A DNA stretch of 26,286 nt from TC-15 sp034437275 (GCA_034437275.1 DAOTUD010000032.1:1-26286), one strand, 5' to 3'; positions 6,663 through 14,633 are shown, counted from the stretch's first letter. Made by a program: numbers and translations. The notes: a model not told the origin generated them from the sequence alone.

Positions 6663-8029
6663 CCCAGGCCGCGCAATCCCCTGTCATTACACCCCAGACT
6701 AAACACGGGTTGCGCCCTACGCTTGAGGAGCTGTGCCATAACACTCGGTTGTTCATCCGTTTTCGGTGGGCAGCCGGGTTAAGCATTCTGGTGGGCACAG
6801 GCATCGCCCGGCTGGTGCTGGGCATTCACCTCAAGGCGCTGCCCCTGCTGGTGATCGGGGTGATCGTGCTGGGCTATAACACGCTGCTGCACTTCTTCAT
6901 CTGCCGCGACGAGACCGCCAGTGTGCAGCATGTCCAGCGCATCGCCTGGGGGCAGATCGTGCTGGACTGGCTGGCGATGACGGCGCTGGTGCATTTCACC
7001 GGCGGGATCACCAGCCCGGCCCTGATCTACTTCGTGATCCATGCCGCGCTGTCGGGGACGGTGCTGCTGCCCTGGCAAACGCGCAGCCTCGAACTGCTGG
7101 CGATCGGGATCGTGGTGGGGCTGGCCGGGTTGGAGCGCAGCGGCGCGCTGCCGCATGTGCCCATCCGCGAGTTCGAGATGGGGGACGTCCTCTATAAAGA
7201 CTTCACCTACATCCTGGCCGTGACGTTCTTCTTCGGCACGACCGTGATCACCCTGTCCGAACTGGTCACGCACCGCACGCAGCGCCTGCGCCAACGCGAG
7301 CAGCGCATCCGCCAGCTTTACGAGGCGCGCTCGACGTTCGTCCACGTGGCGACGCACGAACTGCGCGCGCCGTTGGCCGCCGGGCTGTCGCTCATGCGCA
7401 ACATCGAGCAAGGCTACGCTGGGGAGTTTACGCCCCAGCAAGGCACGATCATCAAGCGCGTGACGGCACGCCTGGAAGGGCTGCGCACGTTGATCGACGA
7501 CCTGCTGACGCTCGCCGCCAGCCGCGAAGCCAGCGCCGCCCATGCCCCGCTTGAGCCAGAAAACTTGCGCCGCGTGTTGTTGGAGATGATCGAGCGCGAG
7601 CGCCCCAACGCCGAAGCCAAAGACCTCAACCTGGCCTGCCAGATCGACCACCAGGCTGGGATCGTCATGGCGGGGGATGTCGGGCTGAATATTATTTTCG
7701 GCAACCTGTTGAACAACGCCATCAAGTACACGCCCGAGGGGGGCGATGTGATGGTCGAGTATCTGGTGCAGCCCCGGTCGGCTGAGATCGTGGTGACGGA
7801 TACCGGCATCGGCATCCCTGCCAGCGACGTGCCGAACATTTTCAACGAATTCTTCCGCGCGCAAAATGCCAAGCAGGCCCAGATCACGGGCACCGGCATC
7901 GGCCTATCGACTGCGCGGACGCTGGTCGAGCGCTATCACGGCACCATCACCCTGGAAAGCGAAGAGGGCCAGGGTACCACCGTCAGGGTGAGCCTGCCGC
8001 TGGCCCATGTCGAGCCGGTGGAGGATTAG
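6659..8029 (+). CDS. Membrane sensor histidine kinase with RegB-like TGG-SP motif
   Basis: A 456-residue kinase. Six likely membrane spans lie at about 33-54, 57-80, 95-113, 121-138, 143-158 and 181-203, with no large external loop. A short coiled linker leads to the dimerisation domain with HVATHELRAPLA (His233). The ATPase domain has the N box (NLLNNAIKY, 349-357), DTGIGIP (381-387), FNEFFR and GTGIGLS (411-417), all intact. Between spans 3 and 4 lies TGGITSP (114-120), like the GGxxNPF quinone-contact motif of RegB/PrrB redox kinases, though with Ser-Pro-Ala instead of Asn-Pro-Phe. It overlaps the response regulator by four bases and ends the operon. Its stop overlaps the stop of the convergent DUF192 gene. 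Sensing of quinone redox state is an inference. Confidence 0.92.
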   Translation: MTQAAQSPVITPQTKHGLRPTLEELCHNTRLFIRFRWAAGLSILVGTGIARLVLGIHLKALPLLVIGVIVLGYNTLLHFFICRDETASVQHVQRIAWGQIVLDWLAMTALVHFTGGITSPALIYFVIHAALSGTVLLPWQTRSLELLAIGIVVGLAGLERSGALPHVPIREFEMGDVLYKDFTYILAVTFFFGTTVITLSELVTHRTQRLRQREQRIRQLYEARSTFVHVATHELRAPLAAGLSLMRNIEQGYAGEFTPQQGTIIKRVTARLEGLRTLIDDLLTLAASREASAAHAPLEPENLRRVLLEMIERERPNAEAKDLNLACQIDHQAGIVMAGDVGLNIIFGNLLNNAIKYTPEGGDVMVEYLVQPRSAEIVVTDTGIGIPASDVPNIFNEFFRAQNAKQAQITGTGIGLSTARTLVERYHGTITLESEEGQGTTVRVSLPLAHVEPVED

Positions 8030-8409
8030 CCCGCCCCGGCGCATTCGTCAAATGTAAGCTGATCGCCGACCTGCACCCGTTCCAGGAGTGCGGGTCGGGC
8101 TTCGATCAGGTAGCGGGCCGGTTGGGCCGGGGCATAGAACGGTCGCCAGGGCTTGGCCAGCCTGGCATCGACCACGCGCCCGCCGTCGTCCAGCCACACC
8201 GCCGCGATGGAAAAGAACACGAAAAACATGTGAATCGTCGCGCCGCTGACGCTCTGGCGGTTGTACACGAACAGCAAGCCCTCATCCGCCGGCAGACTGG
8301 CCCGCAACATCAGGCCGCGCAAATGGCACCCAAAGCTGTGGCACCACCTGGCCCGGGCCAGCACCTCGTCGCCGGTGCTGGCCTGTCGAATCACGCGCCA
8401 GTCGCTCAT
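8026..8409 (-). CDS. DUF192 family protein
   Basis: A 127-residue protein recognised as DUF192 from CHSFGCHLRGLMLRASLPADEGLLFV, the conserved polar face around SVSGATIHMFFVFFSIAAVWLD, and the Trp-Arg-Pro segment followed by a LIEARPALLE-type end. The family folds as a small beta-barrel and its biochemical role is unknown. Many members are secreted, but this one has no signal peptide. The ATG at 8409 overlaps the stop of the LysM gene (ATGA), so the two are probably made together. Its own stop overlaps the stop of the convergent histidine kinase gene by three bases. Confidence 0.8.
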   Translation of the reverse strand: MSDWRVIRQASTGDEVLARARWCHSFGCHLRGLMLRASLPADEGLLFVYNRQSVSGATIHMFFVFFSIAAVWLDDGGRVVDARLAKPWRPFYAPAQPARYLIEARPALLERVQVGDQLTFDECAGAG

Positions 8410-9842
8410 TGCGGGATCGTCAACTGCTGACCGGGGAAGATCAGCGACGGGTTATAGATGGTGTTGGCCCGCACCAGCATATCCAGCGTGACGTTGTAGC
8501 GTAGGCTGATACGGAACAGGTTTTCGCCCGGCTGCACGACATGTATGGACGGCTGCACCACCGGCGGCGGGACTGGGGTCGGGTTGCTGCCCGGCACCGA
8601 CAGTTCCTGCCCCGGATAGATCAGGTTCGGATTGACGATGTTGTTGATCTGCGCCAGGGTGGTGGCGGTGGTGTTGTAGCGGCTGGCGATGGCCGACAGC
8701 GTGTCGCCGCGCTGCACGGTGTAGGCGGCCCAGCCGGTGGGCGGGGTGGCATCGGGGCCACCGCTGCCGGGGCGCTGCGTTGGGATCGGCGTGAAGGTCG
8801 GCGGTCGGGATGGCGCGGTTCCGCCCCCATCGACCGGGATCAGCAGCGTCTGCCCCACGTAGATCAAGGCCACATTGCTCAGCCCGTTGGCCTGCCCGAT
8901 GGCGCTCACCGAGCTGCCAAAGCGGCGCGCCAGTTCCGAGACGGTATCGCCCCGCTGCACCACATAGGAGACGGTCTGCGTAAAGCCGTCGGGGATGGTG
9001 GGCGTCGCGGTCCAGATCGGCGGGACGGTCGGCACAACGGTCGGCACGGCGGTCGGGATGATGGCGGTCGGCCTGGGCGTGACGGTGCCTTCCTGGGTCG
9101 GCACGAAAATCGTGTCGGGCGTGAAGGTCGGCGGCGGCGTGCGCGTGGAGGGCGGTTGGGTCGGGCGTTCCTGGCCGACGGGCAGCAGCCACGCCGAGTC
9201 CAGGTAGACGTCGGTGGTCCCGGTGTAGCCCTGGGGCGCGGTACGCACGAAGACCGTCACCGCGTTGGTGCGGGCCGTGGCCGTGACCGACACTTCGCGG
9301 TACTGGTCGTAGAATTCCTGCGGCGACGACCAGACGATATCGCGGCTGGTGCCGTTGGTCCCGCCGGTGGGGTCGATGCCCACGCTGATCTGCACGTCGT
9401 TGGAGTCTTCGCTGAAGTCCGGATTATCAAACGTCGCCGATGACCAGACGTACACATACACGCTGAAGCGCAGGCTGACATTGGGCGTCACCGGCACGCG
9501 CTGGTAGACGCCGCCGGTGTGGGTTGCGAAGAACGTCCCGTACTGCTGCGCGCTGCTCCCGGCGTGCACGCGGCTGCTGGGCGCGCGCTTGTATTCTGGC
9601 CGGGCGTTGATGGCTGTCGAATCGCCCTGCGGCAGGCTCCAGGGCTGCCAGCCCTGTGCCACGCGCAGGCTTTGGTCGCCGCCAATCGCCAGGTACGGCT
9701 CCTCAAACCCAGGATTCTGGAGCAGATTGCTGTCCTGCGCATTGGCCGGGCCATCGAGTGTATAGCCAGCCACCGTCACCAGCGCCAGCACCAACACCAC
9801 GCTGAGCACACCGCGTATCATAAATAGTTGTCGTTGTTGCAT
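8406..9842 (-). CDS. Secreted protein with N-terminal beta-sandwich and three LysM domains
   Basis: A 478-residue exported protein. A signal peptide spans about 1-35, ending PANA before QDS. Residues about 38-220 resemble a carbohydrate-binding-type beta-sandwich (it opens NLLQNPGFEEPY, a frequent opening of such domains). A Pro/Thr-rich linker follows (about 225-285). Then come LysM 1 (291-337, YVVQRGDTVSELARRFG), LysM 2 (373-418, YTVQRGDTLSAIASRYN) and LysM 3 (433-478, HVVQPGENLFRISLRYN), the last reaching the C-terminus. LysM domains bind N-acetylglucosamine-containing glycans, so it probably attaches to the cell wall or a surface glycan. The ATG at 9842 has AAGGGGG just upstream; a longer in-frame extension to 10379 lies over the methyltransferase gene and is rejected. 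There is no catalytic domain that I recognise. Confidence 0.88.
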   Translation of the reverse strand: MQQRQLFMIRGVLSVVLVLALVTVAGYTLDGPANAQDSNLLQNPGFEEPYLAIGGDQSLRVAQGWQPWSLPQGDSTAINARPEYKRAPSSRVHAGSSAQQYGTFFATHTGGVYQRVPVTPNVSLRFSVYVYVWSSATFDNPDFSEDSNDVQISVGIDPTGGTNGTSRDIVWSSPQEFYDQYREVSVTATARTNAVTVFVRTAPQGYTGTTDVYLDSAWLLPVGQERPTQPPSTRTPPPTFTPDTIFVPTQEGTVTPRPTAIIPTAVPTVVPTVPPIWTATPTIPDGFTQTVSYVVQRGDTVSELARRFGSSVSAIGQANGLSNVALIYVGQTLLIPVDGGGTAPSRPPTFTPIPTQRPGSGGPDATPPTGWAAYTVQRGDTLSAIASRYNTTATTLAQINNIVNPNLIYPGQELSVPGSNPTPVPPPVVQPSIHVVQPGENLFRISLRYNVTLDMLVRANTIYNPSLIFPGQQLTIPQ

Positions 9843-9934
9843 GAGGCCCCCTTTGTGATATGCAAACCTCAAGGATATGTAGTGTAGCATGACTTCCGAT
9901 TTTCGGCGCGTTGGTCCTTTTTGTTGAGCCGCGG

Positions 9935-10822
9935 CTATGCTTGCAGAGCCTCTGCAATCGCCTGAATGTGGGCCGGGCTGCTGCCACAGCACGCCCCGAT
10001 GATGGTCGCGCCCAGTTCGCGCACCCGGCGCGCATAGGCCGCCATGTCTGCCGGGGTCGCGTCGTAAACGGCTTTCCCCTGCTCCATGCGCGGCATCCCG
10101 GCGTTGGATTTGGCGATCAAGGGCACGCCTGGTTGGGCGGCGTGCATCTGCTCGATCACGCCGAGGATCTCCTCGATGCCGTTGCCACAATTGGCCCCCA
10201 GCGCGAGTACGTCGAGCTGCTGGATGGTCTGCACGGCCTGCTCGGGTTTGACGCCCATCATGGTCCGGCCTCTGGTGTCGAAGGTCATGGTGGCCGTGAC
10301 CGGCACCTGCGGCGCGGCCCGGCGACAGCCGGCATGGGCGGCCTGGACTTCTTGCAGGTCGGCCATGGTTTCGATCCACAACACATCCACGCCACCCGCG
10401 ACCAGCGCGCGCGCCTGCTCCTCGAAGATCGCGACCGCCCCGTCGAAGCTCAATTCGCCCAGTGGGGCCATCATCTGGCCGGTCGGGCCGATGGACCCGC
10501 CGACGACGACCGCATGATCGGCGGCGTCCGCTTCGGCGCGGGCCAGTTCGGCCCCGATGCGGTTTACCTCTTCGGGGCGGTCACCGGCATTGTGCAAGGC
10601 CAGCCGGACGCGGTTGCCGCCAAACGTGTTCGTGAGGATGAGCTGTGCGCCGGCCTGGATGTAGCCGCGGTGAATCTGGCGAATGTCATCGGGCCGGTCC
10701 GCGTTCCAGGTTTCCGGAGCCTGGCCTTCGCTGAGTCCGCGGGCGACCAGCATGGTGCCCATGCCGCCATCCGCCACCACCGGCGTATCGGCGGCCAGCA
10801 GAGTTTGTAATGAGGTAGGCAT
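9935..10822 (-). CDS. Homocysteine S-methyltransferase family protein (BHMT/MetH N-domain type)
   Basis: A 295-residue TIM-barrel enzyme of the zinc-dependent homocysteine S-methyltransferase family, which makes methionine using a methyl donor such as betaine or S-methylmethionine, or forms part of a corrinoid system. The three zinc ligands are visible: Cys212 in GANCGNG and Cys278-Cys279 in GACCGSSPAHI. The N-terminal ADGGMGTML and the TNTFGGN segment (65-70) are family hallmarks. The ATG at 10822 follows AAAGGAT; an alternative TTG seven codons upstream lacks a site. The cobalamin and folate domains of full MetH are absent. The donor cannot be read from sequence. It lies upstream of the LysM gene, 92 bases away, probably with separate regulation. 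Confidence 0.88.
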   Translation of the reverse strand: MPTSLQTLLAADTPVVADGGMGTMLVARGLSEGQAPETWNADRPDDIRQIHRGYIQAGAQLILTNTFGGNRVRLALHNAGDRPEEVNRIGAELARAEADAADHAVVVGGSIGPTGQMMAPLGELSFDGAVAIFEEQARALVAGGVDVLWIETMADLQEVQAAHAGCRRAAPQVPVTATMTFDTRGRTMMGVKPEQAVQTIQQLDVLALGANCGNGIEEILGVIEQMHAAQPGVPLIAKSNAGMPRMEQGKAVYDATPADMAAYARRVRELGATIIGACCGSSPAHIQAIAEALQA

Positions 10823-10913
10823 ACCCCTATCCTTTGGTTGCAAAAACGTTAATTTAACTACTGATGATTGTAGGACAGAGCGCCGACCCCTGCAACGCCG
10901 CCCGGACCGGCCT

Positions 10914-10942
10914 AAAAAAAGAGACTGCCAGTGGCAGCCTCT
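10914..10942 (-). terminator. Rho-independent terminator of the second response regulator gene
   Basis: On the minus strand, AGAGGCTGCCA and TGGCAGTCTCT pair over 11 positions (one G-U), followed by seven T. It lies between the response regulator stop (10964) and the methyltransferase start (10822), so it separates the two. Confidence 0.88.
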
Positions 10943-10963
10943 GTCGCGGCAAGAGTGACGGTC

Positions 10964-11389
10964 CTATGGTCCCGCTTCACCGGCTTCCTCAGCCTCAATG
11001 CCCGCTTCCTGGAGCACACGCAGCACGCTCGAAAGCAGTTCGGTGGGGCCAAACGGTTTGGTGATGTAGTCGTTCACTTTGGCGATGTGCAAGCCCAGTA
11101 CTTTGTCGATGCTTTGGGCTTTGGCGGTCACCACGATCACCGGGATGTCTTTCATCTTGTCGTGGGCTTTCATCTGCTGGTAGACTTCCCAACCGTCCAT
11201 ATCCGGCATCATCAAGTCCAGCAGGACCAGATCGGGTTGGATTTCTTCAATGGCAGCCAATCCTTCTTTGCCACCCATGGCCCCAGTTACATCAATTCCC
11301 CGGCGGGTCAAGATTAACTTGACCAGGTCGATCATTTCTTCTTCGTCTTCGATGCAAACCACCTTGACGGCATCCGAATTGTCTGCCAT
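10964..11389 (-). CDS. Single-domain response regulator (CheY/DivK-like)
   Basis: A 141-residue receiver. The acidic pocket is Glu14-Asp15, the phospho-acceptor Asp58 (LVLLDLMMPDMDGW), the switch Thr88 (VVTAKA) and the conserved Lys111 (ITKPFG). A short tail rich in Glu and Ala (EAGIEAEEAGEAGP) follows; there is no output domain. The ATG at 11389 has GGAGG about 11 bases upstream; a TTG six codons earlier is possible but poorly placed. It is transcribed alone: a strong terminator follows, and the upstream peptidase gene ends 137 bases away. No cognate kinase adjoins it, so it is an orphan, and its partner is unknown. Confidence 0.9.
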   Translation of the reverse strand: MADNSDAVKVVCIEDEEEMIDLVKLILTRRGIDVTGAMGGKEGLAAIEEIQPDLVLLDLMMPDMDGWEVYQQMKAHDKMKDIPVIVVTAKAQSIDKVLGLHIAKVNDYITKPFGPTELLSSVLRVLQEAGIEAEEAGEAGP

Positions 11390-11526
11390 TATGCTGTGTG
11401 CCTCCAACCCACGTCCTGTTTACCCTATTGCGGCGATGGTTCTAATGGTGTCTATTACGAGTAGTCTACCACAGGCATCAAGCCTCTGTCTATAAGGCTA
11501 AAGTAATGGAGTGGGTCGAGTCGTTG

Positions 11527-12504
11527 TCACGGCGACGCATCCCGCAGCGACCCGCAGGCCGGCAAGCCCGCCAGCGGCGTCGCGGTGAGCACTGCGCGGC
11601 GGATGGCCTGGGCCGCTGCCTGGGCCGCGTAGGCCCCGATCACGCTGACGTTAGCCGGGCCTGCCGCGCCGGTCGCCAGTGCGAAGATCGTGTCGCCGTC
11701 CAGCATGGTGTGCGCCGGACGCACCGCCCGCGCCAGCCCATCCTGCGCCATCTGCGCGACCTTGTTGGCCTCGTCTTTGGTGAGCTGTGCGTTGGTGGCT
11801 ACCACCCCGATCACCGTGTTACCGGCGAACGTGTTGGGCGTGCGGGCCATGTTGGGCAGGACGTTCATCGCGCCCGCGAACTGCTCCCCGGCGGGGGGTT
11901 GGCGCGTCCCGGCCAGGATGTGCCCCTGCTCGTCGAGCACGTCGCCCAGCGCGTTGACCGCGAACAACGCCGCCACGCGCAGGTCGTCGTCGATGCTCAG
12001 GGCGGCGCTGCCCACGCCGGACTTGCAGCCCAGCATCGGCCCCATCAGCGTCCCGACGCGCGCCCCGGCCCCTGCGCCGACACACCCCTCAGCGACCGGA
12101 TCGGCGCTGGCCGCATCGCAGGCAGCGTAGCCCAGCGCGGCATCGGGGCGGACGGCAGGATCGCCGACATCCAGGTCGAAGATGATCGCGGCGGGGACAA
12201 TCGGCACCACACCCACTCCCACGTTAACGCCCATGCGCTGCTCCTCCAGATGGCGCATCACGCCGCTGGCGGCGTCCAGGCCGTAGGCGCTGCCCCCGGC
12301 CAGCAGCACGGCGTGGACGTGCTCGACCATGTGCAGCGGGCGCAGCAGGTCGGTTTCGCGCGTGCCGGGTGCGCCCCCGCGCTGGTCGACGCCGCCGACC
12401 GTCTCCGGCGGGCAGAGCACCACCGTGCAGCCGGTCGGCCCGTTGAGGTCGTGCGCGTGCCCCACGCGCAGCCCATCGATTGCGGTCAGTGTTCCGTTTG
12501 ACAT
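11527..12504 (-). CDS. P1/DmpA-type (S58) self-processing aminopeptidase
   Basis: A 325-residue Ntn-hydrolase-like enzyme of the P1 family (beta-aminopeptidases, DmpA, ThnT), which cut themselves into two chains and hydrolyse N-terminal or beta-amino acid amides. The N-terminal half has GLRVGHAHD and GGVDQRGGAPGTRE (37-50), then LLAGGSAYGLDAASGVMRHLEE. The predicted cleavage point is Asn229-Thr230 in FAGNTVIGVVATNAQL. The new N-terminal Thr230 would be the nucleophile, as in ThnT, whereas DmpA uses Ser. AAGGAG lies seven bases before the ATG at 12504. It has no signal peptide. It is divergent from coaX across 76 bases. ThnT acts on pantetheine derivatives, so nearness to coaX and coaBC is suggestive but may be chance. 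Confidence 0.87.
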   Translation of the reverse strand: MSNGTLTAIDGLRVGHAHDLNGPTGCTVVLCPPETVGGVDQRGGAPGTRETDLLRPLHMVEHVHAVLLAGGSAYGLDAASGVMRHLEEQRMGVNVGVGVVPIVPAAIIFDLDVGDPAVRPDAALGYAACDAASADPVAEGCVGAGAGARVGTLMGPMLGCKSGVGSAALSIDDDLRVAALFAVNALGDVLDEQGHILAGTRQPPAGEQFAGAMNVLPNMARTPNTFAGNTVIGVVATNAQLTKDEANKVAQMAQDGLARAVRPAHTMLDGDTIFALATGAAGPANVSVIGAYAAQAAAQAIRRAVLTATPLAGLPACGSLRDASP

Positions 12505-12580
12505 ACAATGGCTCCTTATACTCTCCAGATGCGATAATCGTTATTTGGCGTATACAGGTGAAAAATCACGGAAAAAGGGT

Positions 12581-13351
12581 ATGTTACTGGCAATTGATGT
12601 TGGCAATACCAATATTGTGTTTGGTGTCCACGATGGCCACCAGTGGACGTATCAATGGCGCGTGCAGACGGTGCGCGACCGGATGCCGGACGAGTATGCC
12701 GTCATGTTCCGCACCTTTCTGGACGAGGCCGGGCTGAAGCTGTCCGCGTTCGACCAGACGGTCATCAGCAGCGTCGTCCCCTCGCTGACGCACGGCCTGT
12801 GCGCGATGGTGGCGCGGCGCACCGGCTTTCGTCCGCTGGTGGTCAGCCACACCATCGACACCGGCGTGCGCATCCGCACCGATCATCCGGAGCAAGTCGG
12901 CAGCGACCGCATCGTCGACGCGGTAGCGGCGTACGCGCGCGTCCAGGGGAACTGCATCGTGGTCGATTTTGGCACGGCGACATCGTTCACCATCGTGACC
13001 GAGCCGGGCGAGATGATCGGGGCCGTGATCGCCGCCGGGCTGAACACGACCGTCGATGCGTTGGTCAGCCGCGCCGCACAGCTGTCGCAGATCGAACTGA
13101 CCGCGCCACCGTCGATCATCGGGCGCAACACGATCCACGCCATGCAGGCCGGGCTGGTGCTCGGTCATGTCGCGCTGGTGGAGGGCATCATCGACCGCAT
13201 CCGCGCCGAACTGGGCAGCGCCCACGTGATCGCCACCGGCGGGTTGTCGCGCGTGCTGGCCCCGTACACCGACCGGTTCGACGCCGTCGATCCCTGGCTG
13301 ACGCTGGAGGGGCTGCGCCTGATCGCCGCACGCAATCCGCGCGCGGAATGA
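12581..13351 (+). CDS. coaX: Type III pantothenate kinase
   Basis: A 256-residue ASKHA-fold kinase that phosphorylates pantothenate with ATP, the first step of CoA synthesis. Motifs: AIDVGNTNIVFGV at the N-terminus (Asp6), SSVVPSLT, the HPEQVGSDRIVDAVAAY segment with catalytic Asp109, VVDFGTATSF (Asp129) and the C-terminal TGGLSRVLAPY. The length matches the family. The ATG at 12581 fixes the standard MLLAIDVGNTN start; the site before it is weak (AAGGG). It is convergent with coaBC: the two stop codons are separated by five bases, so two non-consecutive CoA steps lie tail to tail. Confidence 0.94.
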   Translation: MLLAIDVGNTNIVFGVHDGHQWTYQWRVQTVRDRMPDEYAVMFRTFLDEAGLKLSAFDQTVISSVVPSLTHGLCAMVARRTGFRPLVVSHTIDTGVRIRTDHPEQVGSDRIVDAVAAYARVQGNCIVVDFGTATSFTIVTEPGEMIGAVIAAGLNTTVDALVSRAAQLSQIELTAPPSIIGRNTIHAMQAGLVLGHVALVEGIIDRIRAELGSAHVIATGGLSRVLAPYTDRFDAVDPWLTLEGLRLIAARNPRAE

Positions 13352-13356
13352 CCGGC

Positions 13357-14595
13357 TCAGGCGGAGAGCATCTCCGCCACCCGCGCGATGATCGCCTCGC
13401 TGATCGCGGCCTTGCTGGCGAGGTCCAGCGCCTCTTGCCGGCCCGCGCGGTCGAGCAGGATCACGCGGTTGGTGTCGGCCTGGAAGCCCGCGTCCGGCGC
13501 GGTGATGTCGTTGGCGGCGATCAGGTCCAGCCCTTTACGCTCCAGCTTGGCCTGCGCATTGGCGAGCAAATTCTGGCTTTCGGCGGCGAACCCGACCACC
13601 ACGCGCGGCCAGCCGGACTGCTCGCGGGCCTGCCGCACGCCCTGCAAAATGTCCGGGTTGCGTGCCAGCGGCAGCGTCAGCGCGGCGTCGTCGGATTTCT
13701 TGATCTTGTGCGGCGCGACGTGCGCCGGGCGGAAGTCCGACACGGCAGCCGCCATCAGCAGCGCGTCCCGTCCGGCGAGGTGCTCCTGCACCGCCAGCGC
13801 CAGCTCCTCCGCCGTCTCGACCGCGACCAGCAGCGCCCCGACCGGCACCAGCAGCGCCGGCATGGTGCTGATCAGCGTCACGTCGGCCCCGGCGTCCAGC
13901 GCGGCCTGCGCCAGCGCGTAGCCCTGCTTGCCGCTGGAGCGATTGGTGATGAAGCGCACCGGGTCCAGCGGCTCGCGCGTGCCCCCGGCAGTGACGACCA
14001 CCTGCCGCCCGGCCAGCGGTCCGTCATGGCCCAGCGTGCGGCGGATGTGGCCCAGCAGGACCGGCGTTTCTGGCAGCCGCCCCTGGCCCACCAGCCCGGA
14101 CGCGAAGCGCCCTTCGTCCGGCTCGATCACCACCACGCCGCGCTGCCGGAGCGTCGCCAGGTTGGCCTGGGTGGCCGCGTGCTGGTACATGCCGCCATCC
14201 ATCGCCGGGGCGATCATGGTTGGGCAGCGGACCGCCAGCGCCGTCACCGCCAGCAGATCGTCGGCCAGCCCCGCAGCCAGCCGCGCGATGGTGTGCGCCG
14301 TGACCGGCGCGATGACAAACAGGTCGGCGTCTTCGCCCAGGCCGACATGCGCCACATGCGTCGACAGCCCGCCGCTGCTGCCGGCGGCCCACATGCCGGT
14401 GTAGACCGGACGCCCCGTCACCGACTGGAACGTCAGCGGGCGGACGAAACGCCGGGCGGCCTCGGTCATGATCACGTCGACCTGTGCGCCCGCCTGCGTG
14501 AGTTTGCTGGCCAGGTCGACCGCCTTGTAGACGGCGATGCTGCCCGTCACGCCAAGTACGATACGCTGCTGGTCGATGATACTGATGCGGTCCAT
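13357..14595 (-). CDS. coaBC: Bifunctional phosphopantothenoylcysteine decarboxylase / phosphopantothenate-cysteine ligase
   Basis: A 412-residue fusion enzyme. CoaC part (about 10-180): flavin-dependent decarboxylase with GVTGSIAVYKAVDLASKL, His83 in HVGLGEDADL (the catalytic His position) and PAMDGGMYQHAATQ (130-143). CoaB part (about 186-412): VTAGGTREPLDPVRFITNRS, SSGKQGYALAQAAL, AAVSDFRP and KIKKSD. Two positions differ from E. coli: Asn of the PAMN motif is Asp133, and the mobile-loop Cys158 of E. coli corresponds by motif to Ser167 in FASGLVGQGR. I believe both variants occur in other Chloroflexota-type CoaBC, but cannot check. AAAGGAGC precedes the ATG at 14595. Confidence 0.94.
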   Translation of the reverse strand: MDRISIIDQQRIVLGVTGSIAVYKAVDLASKLTQAGAQVDVIMTEAARRFVRPLTFQSVTGRPVYTGMWAAGSSGGLSTHVAHVGLGEDADLFVIAPVTAHTIARLAAGLADDLLAVTALAVRCPTMIAPAMDGGMYQHAATQANLATLRQRGVVVIEPDEGRFASGLVGQGRLPETPVLLGHIRRTLGHDGPLAGRQVVVTAGGTREPLDPVRFITNRSSGKQGYALAQAALDAGADVTLISTMPALLVPVGALLVAVETAEELALAVQEHLAGRDALLMAAAVSDFRPAHVAPHKIKKSDDAALTLPLARNPDILQGVRQAREQSGWPRVVVGFAAESQNLLANAQAKLERKGLDLIAANDITAPDAGFQADTNRVILLDRAGRQEALDLASKAAISEAIIARVAEMLSA

Positions 14596-14633
14596 TGTGC
14601 GGCTCCTTTCTTGTGCGATCCCAATACCAGATA

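Noticed and set aside
9843..10379. N-terminal extension of the LysM protein
   Set aside because: It would overlap the methyltransferase gene in another frame. The signal peptide and a good ribosome binding site fix the start at 9842.
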